DNA of 40,822 nt from Prochlorococcus sp. AG-355-J23. Lineage in GTDB: Bacteria > Cyanobacteriota > Cyanobacteriia > PCC-6307 > Cyanobiaceae. The notes beneath the pieces are model-generated. The model did no database searches. It saw only the letters and a program-made list of their open reading frames with translations, and was not told the DNA's origin. Position 1 is the stretch's first letter. Each line of letters begins with the position of its first letter. Shown piece after piece: positions 10,097 through 20,117 of this stretch. The stretch lies in assembly GCA_003278705.1 (NCBI GenBank), contig QCDR01000013.1, positions 1-40,822 on the forward strand, in the 5' to 3' direction. The translations under genes were made by a program, and so were the position numbers.

Positions 10097-13000
10097 TTGG
10101 GCTCTAACTTGAAAAAACTTAGATCTCTAAATTTATATACTAAGATTCTTTTTGTAGGGATGCTTCTCCCTTTAGGTTTTTTAGGCACTTTTTTATTAAA
10201 TAATTTTTTAAAAGAAACTTATAATTCTAGGAGATCAGAACTAGAAGAAAGTATTGAGAAATTTTTAGATAAAAATGTTGATTTAGGTGATTATGTCGGG
10301 ATTAGATTTCTAGGTATTTCTTTGGGTAATTCAAAAATTGAAGATAAAAAAAATATAGATTCTGAAATTAAAGCTAAAAATGTATATGTGGGCATTATGC
10401 CTTTTAGATCTTTTTTTAAACAAAAATGGGTTGTAAAAATAAGTCCTAAAGAAGTTGCCATAAATATAGATAGAAATTTTTTTAAAAGGGACGAATCTTA
10501 TAAAAATGCACGAAATACAAAAAAATCGCAATCAAATTATGAGTTGAACTTTAACTTAAATAAATATTCAGATCTGAAGTTTAATAAAGCAGGATTAAAA
10601 ACAAAAGTAAAAGGTAATTTTATTTACAAGTCAAGAAATAGACAAATTATTGCAAATGTAAAATCAAATTTTGATAAAAAGGGTTTTTTGAAATTTAAAT
10701 TTAATACAAAGTTAAATGAAGACTTTTTAAAACTGGATTTATTTTCTAGTGGTTTAGATCTTGAGAATTCTGAATATATTATAGGTAATAGAAAAATTAG
10801 CTTTAAAAAGGGTACCTTTAAATCTAACTTTAAATTTAATAAATCATCAAAGCGTACATTTTGTGAAGGAAGATTTTCTTTTTCTAATTTAAAAATAAAA
10901 CCAGAAGATTTCGCAGAGAATATAAATTCAGATTCAACTAGGTTTTTTTGTAAAGATAATAATTTAATTGGTAATTCAGAAAAATTAAATTATGGAACCT
11001 TGAGTTCGAATTTTAATCTAAATGTCCCATTTAACAAAAGTTCGAATAATATAAATCTAAAAGGAAGTATTGGATATATTAATAGCCTCAATCCAGATAT
11101 CAAATTATCGGGTAATATCCCCTATTGGTTTGATAAAAGAGGTATTAATTTTGGTGATATAGATACTAGTTTCAAAATAAATAGAACTCAATTATCTAAT
11201 TTAAATATTTTCCGAAAAAATGATATAAGAGGTTTCATTACTGCTAGAGGAGAATTAAAAGGAAAAATTACTGATCCTGATATTTCTATAAACTTTAATG
11301 TTGATTATCCCCACTTTAAAGGTATCCGTATTAGAGAAACATGGGAGGGAGATATTAAAAATGAAAATAATGAATTTCTGCTAAATATGAAAAATAGATA
11401 TTCTCCAATCCCTTCATTTCTTTCAATTAAGTTTGATTCTGATCTTAAACTAGATAATGCAAATTTTATAAGAGTTTTTAACTCAAATAAAGGTAGTGTA
11501 GGTATAGTCAATGAGGACGATAGTTATAACTGGCGAGCGGACAATTTTCCTCTTGATGAACTTGAATTATCTTTGAACAAAAATCAATTCGATAGAATTG
11601 ATGGAATTATTAATGGTGAGGGATCAATTTCGTCAGATCAGTCATCCCTTGATGGGAGACTTGCTTGGAGTTTAGGTAGATATAGAAATATTAATTTAGC
11701 CAATTCATTATTTGATTTCAGCGTCAAAAATAATTATTTTTATATAAATTCATCATTGTTTCCAATTGATGGAGGAGTTATTGAAGTGGAATATGATTCA
11801 AATAAAAATAATTTTATTAATTCAGAATTCACAAATGTAAGCACTAGTTGGACTATTCTTACCGCCGTTGATATTTTTAACTTTGATAATAAAAAAGTTA
11901 TTCCCATAAGTAAATCGAATATTTTGGATGATTTGGAAATAAATAATGATAATAAATCATTTAAGGAGAGTATCGATTTCATAAATAACTTTATTGAAAA
12001 TAATAATGTTCTAGAGGACAAATTTAATTTGCAAAAATATTTAAATAAATTTAGAAGTAGATATAATGGAAAAATTACCATTCATGGTGAAAGACCAGAC
12101 AATTATAAATTGAATGCAAAATTAAATGGCTATCTTGATGTCTTTAGAGATGATAATGAAAATAAAAAAGAGGAATTTTCTATTGATTTGGAAGGGGGAT
12201 TATTAAAAGGTAATGGTTCTTTAAAAATTAAAAAACTACCATTAAGTGCTGCAAATATCTTTTTAAATAAATCCAAAGATTTTTCTGGAGGGTTAGATAT
12301 CAATTTATTTTATAATCTTGATACAAAATCTTTCTCTAGTGAAATTTCTTCAAATAATTCATTAATTAAAAATAACGCAATAATATTTGATAAAGGTCTA
12401 TTTTCATTTGATAATTCTATTTTTGATATTGATTTTTCCCTTCTAATAAATGATTCCGAAATCCCAATTAACATTGAAGGCTCAATACCTGTAAATAAAT
12501 CAGATAACTTAGATCTAAGATTGATTGGTAATGGAAAATTTATTGAGTTAATAGATATTTTTGCTGATGAATACTTTACCTTTAAAGAAGGTGATGTGAA
12601 TCTTAGAATGATTTTAAAAGGGACCTTAAATAAACCTCTTTTAAATGGATTTTTAGTAATTAGAGATTCTGAAATTGATTTTTTCAACAATATAATAAAA
12701 GACATTAATAGCCTAATAATTTTTGATTTTGATTCTTTAGAGATTAATAATCTACAAGCAAAGGCTGAAGATTCTGGGAAAATTTTTATAAAAGGGTCTT
12801 TGCCTTTTTATACTAAGAATGATTCCGACAAGGCGGAAATTAATTTGATAACGAATAGATTTATCTTAAAGAAAGATAATTTTAACTTTTTAATAGATTC
12901 AGATATCGATTTAAGCGGATCATTTGAAAGTCCTGTTTTGGGAGGTTCTTTATCTTTTAATAATGGATTTATTAATTTTAATAGCACCAATCAAAATAAC

Positions 13001-14056
13001 AAAAAAGAAAATAATATCAAACGAAAAGAAGATAAAAAAGATTGGCCAGAACTCTATTGGAATAATGGTGAAAATATTGAAATTATTTCAAATGAAACAA
13101 TTTTGAATTCGGTTCTTTTAGGAGAAACTTTGCCAAATTATTTGGATAATTTGAGTTTTAATAATCTTAAATTAAAACTTGGACCAGAATTTAAACTTCA
13201 ATATTCAGACATAGTTCAAGCTTATTTAGATACCAAATTAGACCTTACTATAAATGGCGAGGTAGGAAAAGATTTAAATGCTAGGGGTCTTATTTATCTT
13301 AAGAAAGGCAGAGCGAATCTTTATACTACCCCGTTTAAACTTGATAAAAATAAAGATAATTATATTTTATTCGCATCGAGAAGTGGTGTGGTTCCATTTA
13401 TTAATTTCTCTCTAGTCAGTAAAGTTCCAGATTCTATAATACCTATAAGTGAAAACAATCAGGATTTAAATATCTCAAGTGATGTTGCTGTGGATGCCAC
13501 TTCAAGTGGTTATGGTGCATTTGGAATTGGTAATACTAGGCTTATCAAAATTGAAGCATCTTATGAAGGATTTTTAGATCAATTATCTTTTGCTGATGAA
13601 AATAGAAGAATTCAATTGAGGAGCACGCCAAGTTATAACAGATCACAAATAATTGGTTTGATTGGAGGTAATTCTGCAAATTTAATAAATAGAGCATTTA
13701 TTTCTCAACTTAATAATGCTGATGCATTTAGGGAAAGATTTCAGTTATCTCTATATCCAGCTTTAATAGAAAATAATGATTCCTTAAAAAATATTTTTTC
13801 CAATGAAAATTTAGATATAGAAAATGATGGTCAATCATCTACTAATGAAGAATTATCTTCTCAAGCTTGGGTGACCGAAATAGGTCTTGATATTACTGAT
13901 GCGATAAATTTTGCCTTTCAAACGGTTCCAGGTAGAGATGATATCTCACCTTTAGGAATTTTGACTTTTCAGGCAAATCCAAACTTAGAATTATTAGGTT
14001 CTTATGATTCTAATGGTGATTGGAAGAGTCAAGTTCAATTATTTTTTAGATATTAA
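10097..14056 (+). CDS. tamB: TamB-like envelope protein (DUF490)
   Basis: The largest gene here. The 1319-residue protein has one N-terminal membrane anchor (about 16-36) followed by about 1,270 residues of repeated short beta-strands rich in N, S, K, D and I, typical of the long AsmA/TamB/YdbH group that bridges the periplasm. The C-terminal ~350 residues resemble the TamB domain (GRANLYTTPFKLD, then SKVPDSIIP), and the protein ends in an alternating strand closing with FFRY, like a beta-signal that docks on an Omp85 protein. Relatives aid outer-membrane protein assembly or lipid transport. No ATG lies in frame upstream: translation must use TTG at 10097 or, giving M-K-K-L, TTG at 10109. The next ATG would remove part of the anchor. 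Confidence 0.85.
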   Translation: MGSNLKKLRSLNLYTKILFVGMLLPLGFLGTFLLNNFLKETYNSRRSELEESIEKFLDKNVDLGDYVGIRFLGISLGNSKIEDKKNIDSEIKAKNVYVGIMPFRSFFKQKWVVKISPKEVAINIDRNFFKRDESYKNARNTKKSQSNYELNFNLNKYSDLKFNKAGLKTKVKGNFIYKSRNRQIIANVKSNFDKKGFLKFKFNTKLNEDFLKLDLFSSGLDLENSEYIIGNRKISFKKGTFKSNFKFNKSSKRTFCEGRFSFSNLKIKPEDFAENINSDSTRFFCKDNNLIGNSEKLNYGTLSSNFNLNVPFNKSSNNINLKGSIGYINSLNPDIKLSGNIPYWFDKRGINFGDIDTSFKINRTQLSNLNIFRKNDIRGFITARGELKGKITDPDISINFNVDYPHFKGIRIRETWEGDIKNENNEFLLNMKNRYSPIPSFLSIKFDSDLKLDNANFIRVFNSNKGSVGIVNEDDSYNWRADNFPLDELELSLNKNQFDRIDGIINGEGSISSDQSSLDGRLAWSLGRYRNINLANSLFDFSVKNNYFYINSSLFPIDGGVIEVEYDSNKNNFINSEFTNVSTSWTILTAVDIFNFDNKKVIPISKSNILDDLEINNDNKSFKESIDFINNFIENNNVLEDKFNLQKYLNKFRSRYNGKITIHGERPDNYKLNAKLNGYLDVFRDDNENKKEEFSIDLEGGLLKGNGSLKIKKLPLSAANIFLNKSKDFSGGLDINLFYNLDTKSFSSEISSNNSLIKNNAIIFDKGLFSFDNSIFDIDFSLLINDSEIPINIEGSIPVNKSDNLDLRLIGNGKFIELIDIFADEYFTFKEGDVNLRMILKGTLNKPLLNGFLVIRDSEIDFFNNIIKDINSLIIFDFDSLEINNLQAKAEDSGKIFIKGSLPFYTKNDSDKAEINLITNRFILKKDNFNFLIDSDIDLSGSFESPVLGGSLSFNNGFINFNSTNQNNKKENNIKRKEDKKDWPELYWNNGENIEIISNETILNSVLLGETLPNYLDNLSFNNLKLKLGPEFKLQYSDIVQAYLDTKLDLTINGEVGKDLNARGLIYLKKGRANLYTTPFKLDKNKDNYILFASRSGVVPFINFSLVSKVPDSIIPISENNQDLNISSDVAVDATSSGYGAFGIGNTRLIKIEASYEGFLDQLSFADENRRIQLRSTPSYNRSQIIGLIGGNSANLINRAFISQLNNADAFRERFQLSLYPALIENNDSLKNIFSNENLDIENDGQSSTNEELSSQAWVTEIGLDITDAINFAFQTVPGRDDISPLGILTFQANPNLELLGSYDSNGDWKSQVQLFFRY

Positions 14057-14122
14057 TGCAGAAAGAAATTTACTTTAAAGAATGGTTAATTTGAATTATT
14101 ATTAAATTAGCAAAAAAATATT

Positions 14123-15433
14123 ATGGCTAATATCTTTGAAGTTCCTCAACCAGATAATGATCTTTTAGAAAAAGCTGATAAAGCTCGTTTGGCATCAATA
14201 AAAATAAGTCAGACTGGAAATCAAAATAGAATTAAAGCCTTAAATATTATGGCTGATTATCTAGAGAAAAATTCTAAAGAAATATTAGAGTCTAACAATG
14301 AGGATTATTCAAGTGCAGAAAAAAAGGGTATTTCTAGGGCGTTACTTTCTAGATTAAAGTTATCAAAATCAAAATTAAATTCAGGAATTGAAGGAGTAAG
14401 AAAAGTTGGAGACTTGGCTGATCCTATAAATCAAGTTCAAATAAAAAGAGAGCTTTCAAAGGGTTTAATCTTAGAGAGAAAAACTGTACCAATTGGAGTT
14501 TTAGGGGTTATTTTTGAATCAAGGCCAGATGCCGTGATGCAGATTAGTTCTTTAGCAATAAGATCAGGTAATGGAGTAATCCTAAAAGGAGGTAGTGAAG
14601 CTAATTTAACAAATACTTCAATTGTGAAAGCATTACAAGAAGGTTTAAATGAATCAGGTCTTGATCCAAATGCAATATGTTTACTAACAAGCAGAAAAGA
14701 TAGCATGGCGATGTTAAATCTTGAGAAATATATTAATTTAATAATTCCAAGAGGAAGTAATGAATTAGTTAAATTTATTCAGGAGAATACAAGAATTCCT
14801 GTGCTAGGCCATGCTGATGGAATTTGTCACTTGTTTATAGACATTGAGGCAAATCTAGAGATGGCTTTATCAGTCGCTTTGGACAGCAAAATTCAATATC
14901 CTGCAGCATGTAATGCTATCGAAACTTTATTAGTCCATAAAGATATCGCACCAGCTTTTTTAGAAAAAGCCATCCCTATGTTCAATTCTAATGATGTTAA
15001 ATTAATCGGAGATACGAGATCAGTTGAATTAGGGTTAAAGTATAAGGCTAGTCTAGAAGATTGGAAAACTGAATATTTAGATTTAATTCTATCGATAAAA
15101 ATTGTTGATGATCTTGAGGAAGCAATCAGACATATTCAAAAATATAGTTCAAAACATACAGATGGAATCATTACTGAAAATTCAAATACTGCCAATAAAT
15201 TTATGAATGTTGTTGATAGTGCAGGTGTTTTTCATAATTGCTCTACTAGGTTTGCAGATGGATTTAGATATGGATTTGGCGCTGAAGTTGGTATATCTAC
15301 TCAAACTCTTCCACCAAGGGGACCTGTAGGTCTAGAAGGTTTGGTAACTTATAAATATTTCCTAAAAGGTGATGGAAATATAGTTGATGATTTTTCATCA
15401 GGAAAGGCTATCTATACACATAAAGATCTTTAA
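14123..15433 (+). CDS. proA: gamma-glutamyl phosphate reductase
   Basis: NADPH-dependent reduction of glutamyl-5-phosphate to the semialdehyde, the second step of proline synthesis. At 436 residues it is slightly longer than the E. coli enzyme. Signatures: GVIFESRPDAVMQI near residue 130, the cofactor region RSGNGVILKGGSEA, the catalytic C263 in YPAACNAIETLL, and the C-terminal FGAEVGISTQ...PRGPVGLEGL. The ATG is 66 bases after the TamB-like gene; folB follows after 8 bases. The partner kinase proB is not in the window. Confidence 0.97.
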   Translation: MANIFEVPQPDNDLLEKADKARLASIKISQTGNQNRIKALNIMADYLEKNSKEILESNNEDYSSAEKKGISRALLSRLKLSKSKLNSGIEGVRKVGDLADPINQVQIKRELSKGLILERKTVPIGVLGVIFESRPDAVMQISSLAIRSGNGVILKGGSEANLTNTSIVKALQEGLNESGLDPNAICLLTSRKDSMAMLNLEKYINLIIPRGSNELVKFIQENTRIPVLGHADGICHLFIDIEANLEMALSVALDSKIQYPAACNAIETLLVHKDIAPAFLEKAIPMFNSNDVKLIGDTRSVELGLKYKASLEDWKTEYLDLILSIKIVDDLEEAIRHIQKYSSKHTDGIITENSNTANKFMNVVDSAGVFHNCSTRFADGFRYGFGAEVGISTQTLPPRGPVGLEGLVTYKYFLKGDGNIVDDFSSGKAIYTHKDL

Positions 15434-15441
15434 AACTTTTA

Positions 15442-15807
15442 ATGATGGAAACTTTTTTAAAAATTGAAAATATTAAACTTTGGGCTAGGGTTGGCGTTCT
15501 TGATGAAGAAAGGGACTTAGGACAACTATTTATTTTAGATATATTTTTGTGGACTGATTTTAAAAAATGTACAGTAAATGATGATATTAAAAAAACAATT
15601 GACTATTCAAAATTAGTTCAAATTTTAAAAGATCAATCAAAGAAAATATATTGTTTCACAATCGAAAAATATTCAAACGCAATTTTAGAAATCATTGATC
15701 AGCAATTTAAGCTTTCTAAAGTTAAAATTATTTTGACAAAATGTAATCCTCCAATCACAGGTTTTGATGGCAAGGTCTCAATAGTAAGAATTCTTGAAAA
15801 TAACTAA
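15442..15807 (+). CDS. folB: dihydroneopterin aldolase
   Basis: Cleaves 7,8-dihydroneopterin to 6-hydroxymethyl-dihydropterin in folate synthesis. 121 residues is the standard length. Motifs: the N-terminal ARVGVLDEERDLGQ with the pterin-anchoring glutamate region, DYSKL carrying the conserved tyrosine, and the C-terminal TKCNPPITGFDGKVSIV with the catalytic lysine. Two consecutive ATGs begin the frame and either may be used. Its last 14 bases overlap the start of the downstream hydrolase if that gene begins at its first TTG. Confidence 0.93.
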   Translation: MMETFLKIENIKLWARVGVLDEERDLGQLFILDIFLWTDFKKCTVNDDIKKTIDYSKLVQILKDQSKKIYCFTIEKYSNAILEIIDQQFKLSKVKIILTKCNPPITGFDGKVSIVRILENN

Positions 15808-16405
15808 AGTATTGGAAAAAAGAAATCCCATAATATTGATTCATGGTCTTTGGAATACTTCAAGTATTTTTTCTTTTATTACCTCAAAACTAGATGATGT
15901 TGGAATTGAATATTTTGCCCCAACTCTTAATCATTCATATGGAATGACTTCAATTCTGGATTTAACTAATAAATTAAATAAATTAATTTTAGAGAAATAT
16001 GGTTTAGAAAAAGAAATAGATATTTTGGGATTTTCTATGGGAGGAATAATTGGTAGATACTGGCTTCAAAAATTTAATGGATATAAAAGGACAAGAAGAT
16101 TAATATCTATAGGTTCCCCCCACAAAGGAACTTTGATGGCTCAATTAGTACCTAAATACCCCTTTAGAGGAATATCAGAAATGAAAATAAATAGTAAGTT
16201 TTTAAGAGAACTCGCAAATAATGATTTTTTTCTCGATGATATAGAGTGTATAAATTTTTTTACTTATTGGGATATGATGGTTTTCCCTAGCTGGTGGACG
16301 AATTTAAATTTTGGGAAAAAAATTTCAGTAAAAGTATATAAACATAGAAACCTTGTAAGAAATAAATCTGTGGTTGACAAAATAATCGATGAAATTATTA
16401 TGTAG
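15794..16405 (+). CDS. small lipase-like alpha/beta hydrolase
   Basis: 203 residues with a full serine-hydrolase layout: oxyanion loop IHGLW (16-20), nucleophile S81 in GFSMGG, a probable D160 in TYWDMMVFP and H184 in YKHRN. The fold pattern is that of triacylglycerol lipase/PGAP1-like acylhydrolases, and GSPHKGT after strand 6 also fits. No signal peptide is seen. The start is TTG: at 15794 it overlaps folB by 14 bases, while a second in-frame TTG at 15812 lies just after the folB stop. It converges on prlC with an 8-base overlap of 3' ends. The natural substrate is unknown. Confidence 0.8.
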   Translation: MKITKVLEKRNPIILIHGLWNTSSIFSFITSKLDDVGIEYFAPTLNHSYGMTSILDLTNKLNKLILEKYGLEKEIDILGFSMGGIIGRYWLQKFNGYKRTRRLISIGSPHKGTLMAQLVPKYPFRGISEMKINSKFLRELANNDFFLDDIECINFFTYWDMMVFPSWWTNLNFGKKISVKVYKHRNLVRNKSVVDKIIDEIIM

Positions 16406-18485
16406 CTTCAGATAGACCCAAGTGTCTTATTAATGGATCAGTTTGTGGCTCTCTTCCCCTGAATAGTTTAAAGATGTCTAATGGAGGTAAGCTTCCTCCT
16501 AAGCTAAGTATTGTATCTTTGAATTTCTTTCCTATTAAATTTAAATCTTCAGAGTTTTCTAAATCAGCTTCTTCAAACATTGAAAATGCATCAGCACTTA
16601 AAACTTCAGCCCACTTATATGAGTAATATCCTGCAGAATATCCGCCTGCAAATATATGACTAAAACAACAAAGAAAGTTATCTTCTTGAATTGGTTCAAT
16701 AACAGTAGTTTGTTTCGCAATTTCTCTTCTTATTTCATCTGCTGTTTTACCTTCGTTTTTATCAATACTACTATGCAATCTGAGGTCTGTAATAGCAAAA
16801 TGTAGTTGTCTAAGAGTAGCCATACCACAATTAAAAGTTCTATTCTTTAGGAGCTTCTCAAAATTCTCATCAGATAATTTTTCTCCTGTTTTGTAGTGCT
16901 TAGCAATATTCATAAGCGTATTTTTATGAAAACACCAGTTTTCCATAAATTGACTTGGAAGTTCGACTGCATCCCACTCAACGTTGTTGATGCCAGCTGC
17001 TTGAGGAAGATTCACAGTAGTAAGCATATGTTGAAGACCATGACCAAATTCATGGAAAAGTGTCTGAACTTCTTCAAAACTCATCAAACTAGGTTTATCT
17101 TTTGATGGTGGAGTCTGATTACAAACAAGATAAGCAACAGGAAGAGTCTTTTCCCCAACATTATTTTTATTCAAACATTCATCCATCCATGCTCCTCCTC
17201 TTTTTGATTCAGGCCTCGAATATGGATCCAGATAAAAAGATGCTATTTTCTTATCTTCTTTATTGAGGATATTAAAAAATAAGACGTCATCATTCCATAA
17301 AGGAGCCTCATCAGTCGCTTCAATTACTTTAATTTCAAAAAGCTTCTCACTTAATTTAAATAAACCTTTCAAAACATCATTTAGTGGGAACCAAGGTCTC
17401 AAAGACTCTTGATCCAAATTGAACTTTTCCTTTCTAAGAAGTTCAGACCAATAACTAATATCCCATGGCTCAATATTCTGCGATTTTGGAAACCCATTAG
17501 CTTTAGAAAAGTTATCGAGCGTTTCTAATTCAATTCTTGCGGTTTTGAATGCTGGCTCTCTCAATTCTTCTAAAAGGTTTTCTACATTTTTAATTTCTTT
17601 TGCCATTTTTGTTGACAAACTTAGTTCTGCCCAACTTTTATAACCGAGTAGATTGGCTTGTATAGTTCTAAGAGACAATATATCTTCAATGATTTGAGAA
17701 TTATTTTTTTCTCCTTTAGAAGCTCTACTAACAAATGCTTTGTATAGTTTTTCTCTAAGATTACGCTCGGTGGCATATGTCATGAACGAAGTATAAGTTG
17801 GAATATCTAGACTTAATTTCCAAGGACCATTTTCAATATCAACTTCTGCATCTTTTTTTAAGTGATTGTGTGCAGAAATTGCCATCAATTCAAGTACTCG
17901 TTTAGGAAGACCATCAACTTCAGATTTTTTATTTAATATTAAAAACCATTCGTTAGTGGCATCAAGAACATTGTTACTGAATTCGGTTGACAGTTTTCCA
18001 AGTTTTTCTGAAATTTTGTTAAATTCTTCTTGATCATTTTTTTGTAGTGAAATTCCTCTATGCTGCATCTCAAGAATTTCTTTATCTAAAATTCTGTTTT
18101 TAATTTGATCAAAGTTATTTGTTTCTTTAAGCTTAACTAAAGAATTGTAAATTACTTTGCTTTGCCCGAATTTATTACTCAAGCTAATAATCTCTGGAAG
18201 AAATTTTGAATAAATATCTCTTAAACTTTCAGAATTATTTACTGCATTTAGATGACTTATTACTCCCCAACTCCATCTAAGAATTTCATTTACTTCATTT
18301 AAAGGATTAATTACCTTATCCCAATTTAAATCATTTTGAATCAAATAATTAGATAAATTTTTTTCTATGTTTTTAAAATCTTTAGTTATCTTTTCTAGTA
18401 CTTCTGGAAATTGTTTATTTATTCTTTCAGGAGTAAATTTTTTAAATTCTGGTAACTTTCCATATTTAAAAATTGAGGTATCCAT
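16398..18485 (-). CDS. prlC: M3-family oligopeptidase (oligopeptidase A type)
   Basis: Cytosolic zinc metallopeptidase that cleaves short peptides, including those left from signal peptide and protein turnover. 695 residues, close to E. coli OpdA/PrlC. The zinc motif HEFGH is at 478-482, in HEFGHGLQHM, with a downstream glutamate-containing helix (NVEWDAVELPSQFMENW) that supplies the third ligand. The C-terminus has the family's FAGGYSAGYYSYKWAEVLSAD. It is 11 bases downstream of ndhD on the same strand and converges with the lipase-like gene. Confidence 0.94.
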   Translation of the reverse strand: MDTSIFKYGKLPEFKKFTPERINKQFPEVLEKITKDFKNIEKNLSNYLIQNDLNWDKVINPLNEVNEILRWSWGVISHLNAVNNSESLRDIYSKFLPEIISLSNKFGQSKVIYNSLVKLKETNNFDQIKNRILDKEILEMQHRGISLQKNDQEEFNKISEKLGKLSTEFSNNVLDATNEWFLILNKKSEVDGLPKRVLELMAISAHNHLKKDAEVDIENGPWKLSLDIPTYTSFMTYATERNLREKLYKAFVSRASKGEKNNSQIIEDILSLRTIQANLLGYKSWAELSLSTKMAKEIKNVENLLEELREPAFKTARIELETLDNFSKANGFPKSQNIEPWDISYWSELLRKEKFNLDQESLRPWFPLNDVLKGLFKLSEKLFEIKVIEATDEAPLWNDDVLFFNILNKEDKKIASFYLDPYSRPESKRGGAWMDECLNKNNVGEKTLPVAYLVCNQTPPSKDKPSLMSFEEVQTLFHEFGHGLQHMLTTVNLPQAAGINNVEWDAVELPSQFMENWCFHKNTLMNIAKHYKTGEKLSDENFEKLLKNRTFNCGMATLRQLHFAITDLRLHSSIDKNEGKTADEIRREIAKQTTVIEPIQEDNFLCCFSHIFAGGYSAGYYSYKWAEVLSADAFSMFEEADLENSEDLNLIGKKFKDTILSLGGSLPPLDIFKLFRGREPQTDPLIRHLGLSEAT

Positions 18486-18496
18486 TTTTAAGTAAT

Positions 18497-20038
18497 TTAA
18501 TTAACTAAAGTTGGTACTAATCCGATTAATTTAGCTAAAGTAAGTTGCTGACTGAGAGCATTGGTTGAAGATTCGTACAAATTTATGGCTATTTTGGGCC
18601 AAAAACCTATTACCAATGTAGGCAACAATAAACTGAAGCCAATAGTCAATTCTCTACCATTCATCTCTTTAACTGTAGCTAATGCTGGAATTCTAGGGCC
18701 AAAGAATACTCTTCTACACATTGATAATAGATATATTGGTGTTAGAACTAATCCTATGGCTGCGATTAGAATAGTGATTGATCTAAAGATAGAGCTAAAT
18801 CCTTCTTGACTAGTGATACCTAAAAATACAGTTATTTCACTTATAAAACCGCTCATCCCTGGTAGTGCTAGAGAGGCCAATGAGCTTGCCAAGAAAAAAG
18901 CAAAAGTTATAGGTAAGACTTTTGCTAAGCCGCCCATATTTGGTATGGAAAGAGTATTTGTTCTTTCATAGAATGAGCCCGTAACAAAGAACATAGCTGC
19001 AGCTATAAGTCCGTGACTGATCATTTGTAGCATTGCTCCGCTAATCCCTAAAGCATCTACTGCTCCAATTCCTAACAGAACAAAACCCATATGACTCACA
19101 GAGCTACATGCAATTCTCCTTTTAACATTATCTTGTGCAAATGCATTAAGAGCTCCGTAAATTATATTAATGATTCCAAGAATAATTAACGCAGGTGCTA
19201 TTTGAAGATGTACTTCAGGTAGTATTTGAACATTGAATCTTAAAAGAGCATAACCTCCCATTTTTAATAGTATTCCAGCTAGTAACATTGAAACTGGAGC
19301 ATTAGCTTCTCCATGTGCATCAGGTAACCATGTATGTAATGGAAAGATAGGAAGTTTTACTCCAAAACCAATTAAAAATCCTAAATAAGATAATAAAGCT
19401 AGGCTGCCCGATACATGTTTATTGGTTAAATCAGTAATGTTTAAGGTAAAGGTATCACCACTCAAGGCAAGTGCTAACCCACTTATAAGTATTAATAAAG
19501 AAGCTAAAGCTGTATAAAGAATGAATTTAGTGGCGGCATACAATTTCTTTTTCCCTCCCCAAATTGCAATAAGAAGATATACCGGAACTAATTCAAGTTC
19601 CCAGGCCAAGAAAAATAATAGGAAATCTTGAGAAAGGAAAACTAGAGCTTGTGCTGATGCTTGGACTAATAAAAGAGCAAAATATAGATTAGATTTTTTC
19701 TTAATTTTCCAACTAGCCGCAGCTGACAAAAATGTAATTAACCCACTTAAAGCTATTAAAGGAGCAGATAAACCATCTACGCCAAGAGACCACTCTAAGC
19801 CTATTGATGGTAACCAGGAAACTCTTTCTACCAGTTGTAAAGAGCTATCTGAAGGATTGAATTTTTGGAAAAGGACGCCGATTATTAATAAAAAATCTAT
19901 AAATAAAAAACTTAATGAGATATTTCTGGGGAGTGAATTATCTTCTCCTTCTTTTGAACTCAAGAAAGGCATTATTAATGCCCCAATTAAAGGCAGTAAA
20001 ACAATAGATGATAGCCAAGGAAAAGATTCTAAATTCAT
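18497..20038 (-). CDS. ndhD: NAD(P)H-quinone oxidoreductase subunit 4 (NdhD)
   Basis: Proton-pumping membrane subunit of the cyanobacterial NDH-1 complex, which drives cyclic and respiratory electron flow in the thylakoid. 513 residues of mostly transmembrane helices (about 14). Characteristic segments are [11 protein letters not shown] with the conserved glutamate, [32 protein letters not shown] and [11 protein letters not shown]. The last two point to the NdhD1-like, respiratory/cyclic type rather than the CO2-uptake forms, though I could not compare paralogues. It lies downstream of thrB with a 79-base gap. Confidence 0.95.
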   Translation of the reverse strand: MNLESFPWLSSIVLLPLIGALIMPFLSSKEGEDNSLPRNISLSFLFIDFLLIIGVLFQKFNPSDSSLQLVERVSWLPSIGLEWSLGVDGLSAPLIALSGLITFLSAAASWKIKKKSNLYFALLLVQASAQALVFLSQDFLLFFLAWELELVPVYLLIAIWGGKKKLYAATKFILYTALASLLILISGLALALSGDTFTLNITDLTNKHVSGSLALLSYLGFLIGFGVKLPIFPLHTWLPDAHGEANAPVSMLLAGILLKMGGYALLRFNVQILPEVHLQIAPALIILGIINIIYGALNAFAQDNVKRRIACSSVSHMGFVLLGIGAVDALGISGAMLQMISHGLIAAAMFFVTGSFYERTNTLSIPNMGGLAKVLPITFAFFLASSLASLALPGMSGFISEITVFLGITSQEGFSSIFRSITILIAAIGLVLTPIYLLSMCRRVFFGPRIPALATVKEMNGRELTIGFSLLLPTLVIGFWPKIAINLYESSTNALSQQLTLAKLIGLVPTLVN

Positions 20039-20060
20039 TTATGTAATGAATAATTTTTTT

Positions 20061-20082
20061 ATTCTAGTTGAAGTTGTACTAG
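20061..20082 (-). promoter_or_regulatory. possible -10 box and small inverted repeat upstream of ndhD
   Basis: On the minus strand TAGAAT (20066-20061) matches five of six bases of a -10 box, about 22 bases from the ndhD ATG; no good -35 is seen. It overlaps an exact inverted repeat, CTAGT (20064-20068) and ACTAG (20078-20082) with 9 bases between. The repeat could be an operator, but at five bases per arm it may be chance. Confidence 0.25.
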
Positions 20083-20117
20083 CTTGAGACTATAACATTA
20101 AAAATGCCTAAGTAAAA

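Noticed and set aside
11740..12705. Long minus-strand open frames within the TamB-like gene
   Set aside because: They are antisense to a well-supported 1319-residue frame, rich in L, F, I and S with no domain pattern, and arise from its low-complexity AT-rich codons.
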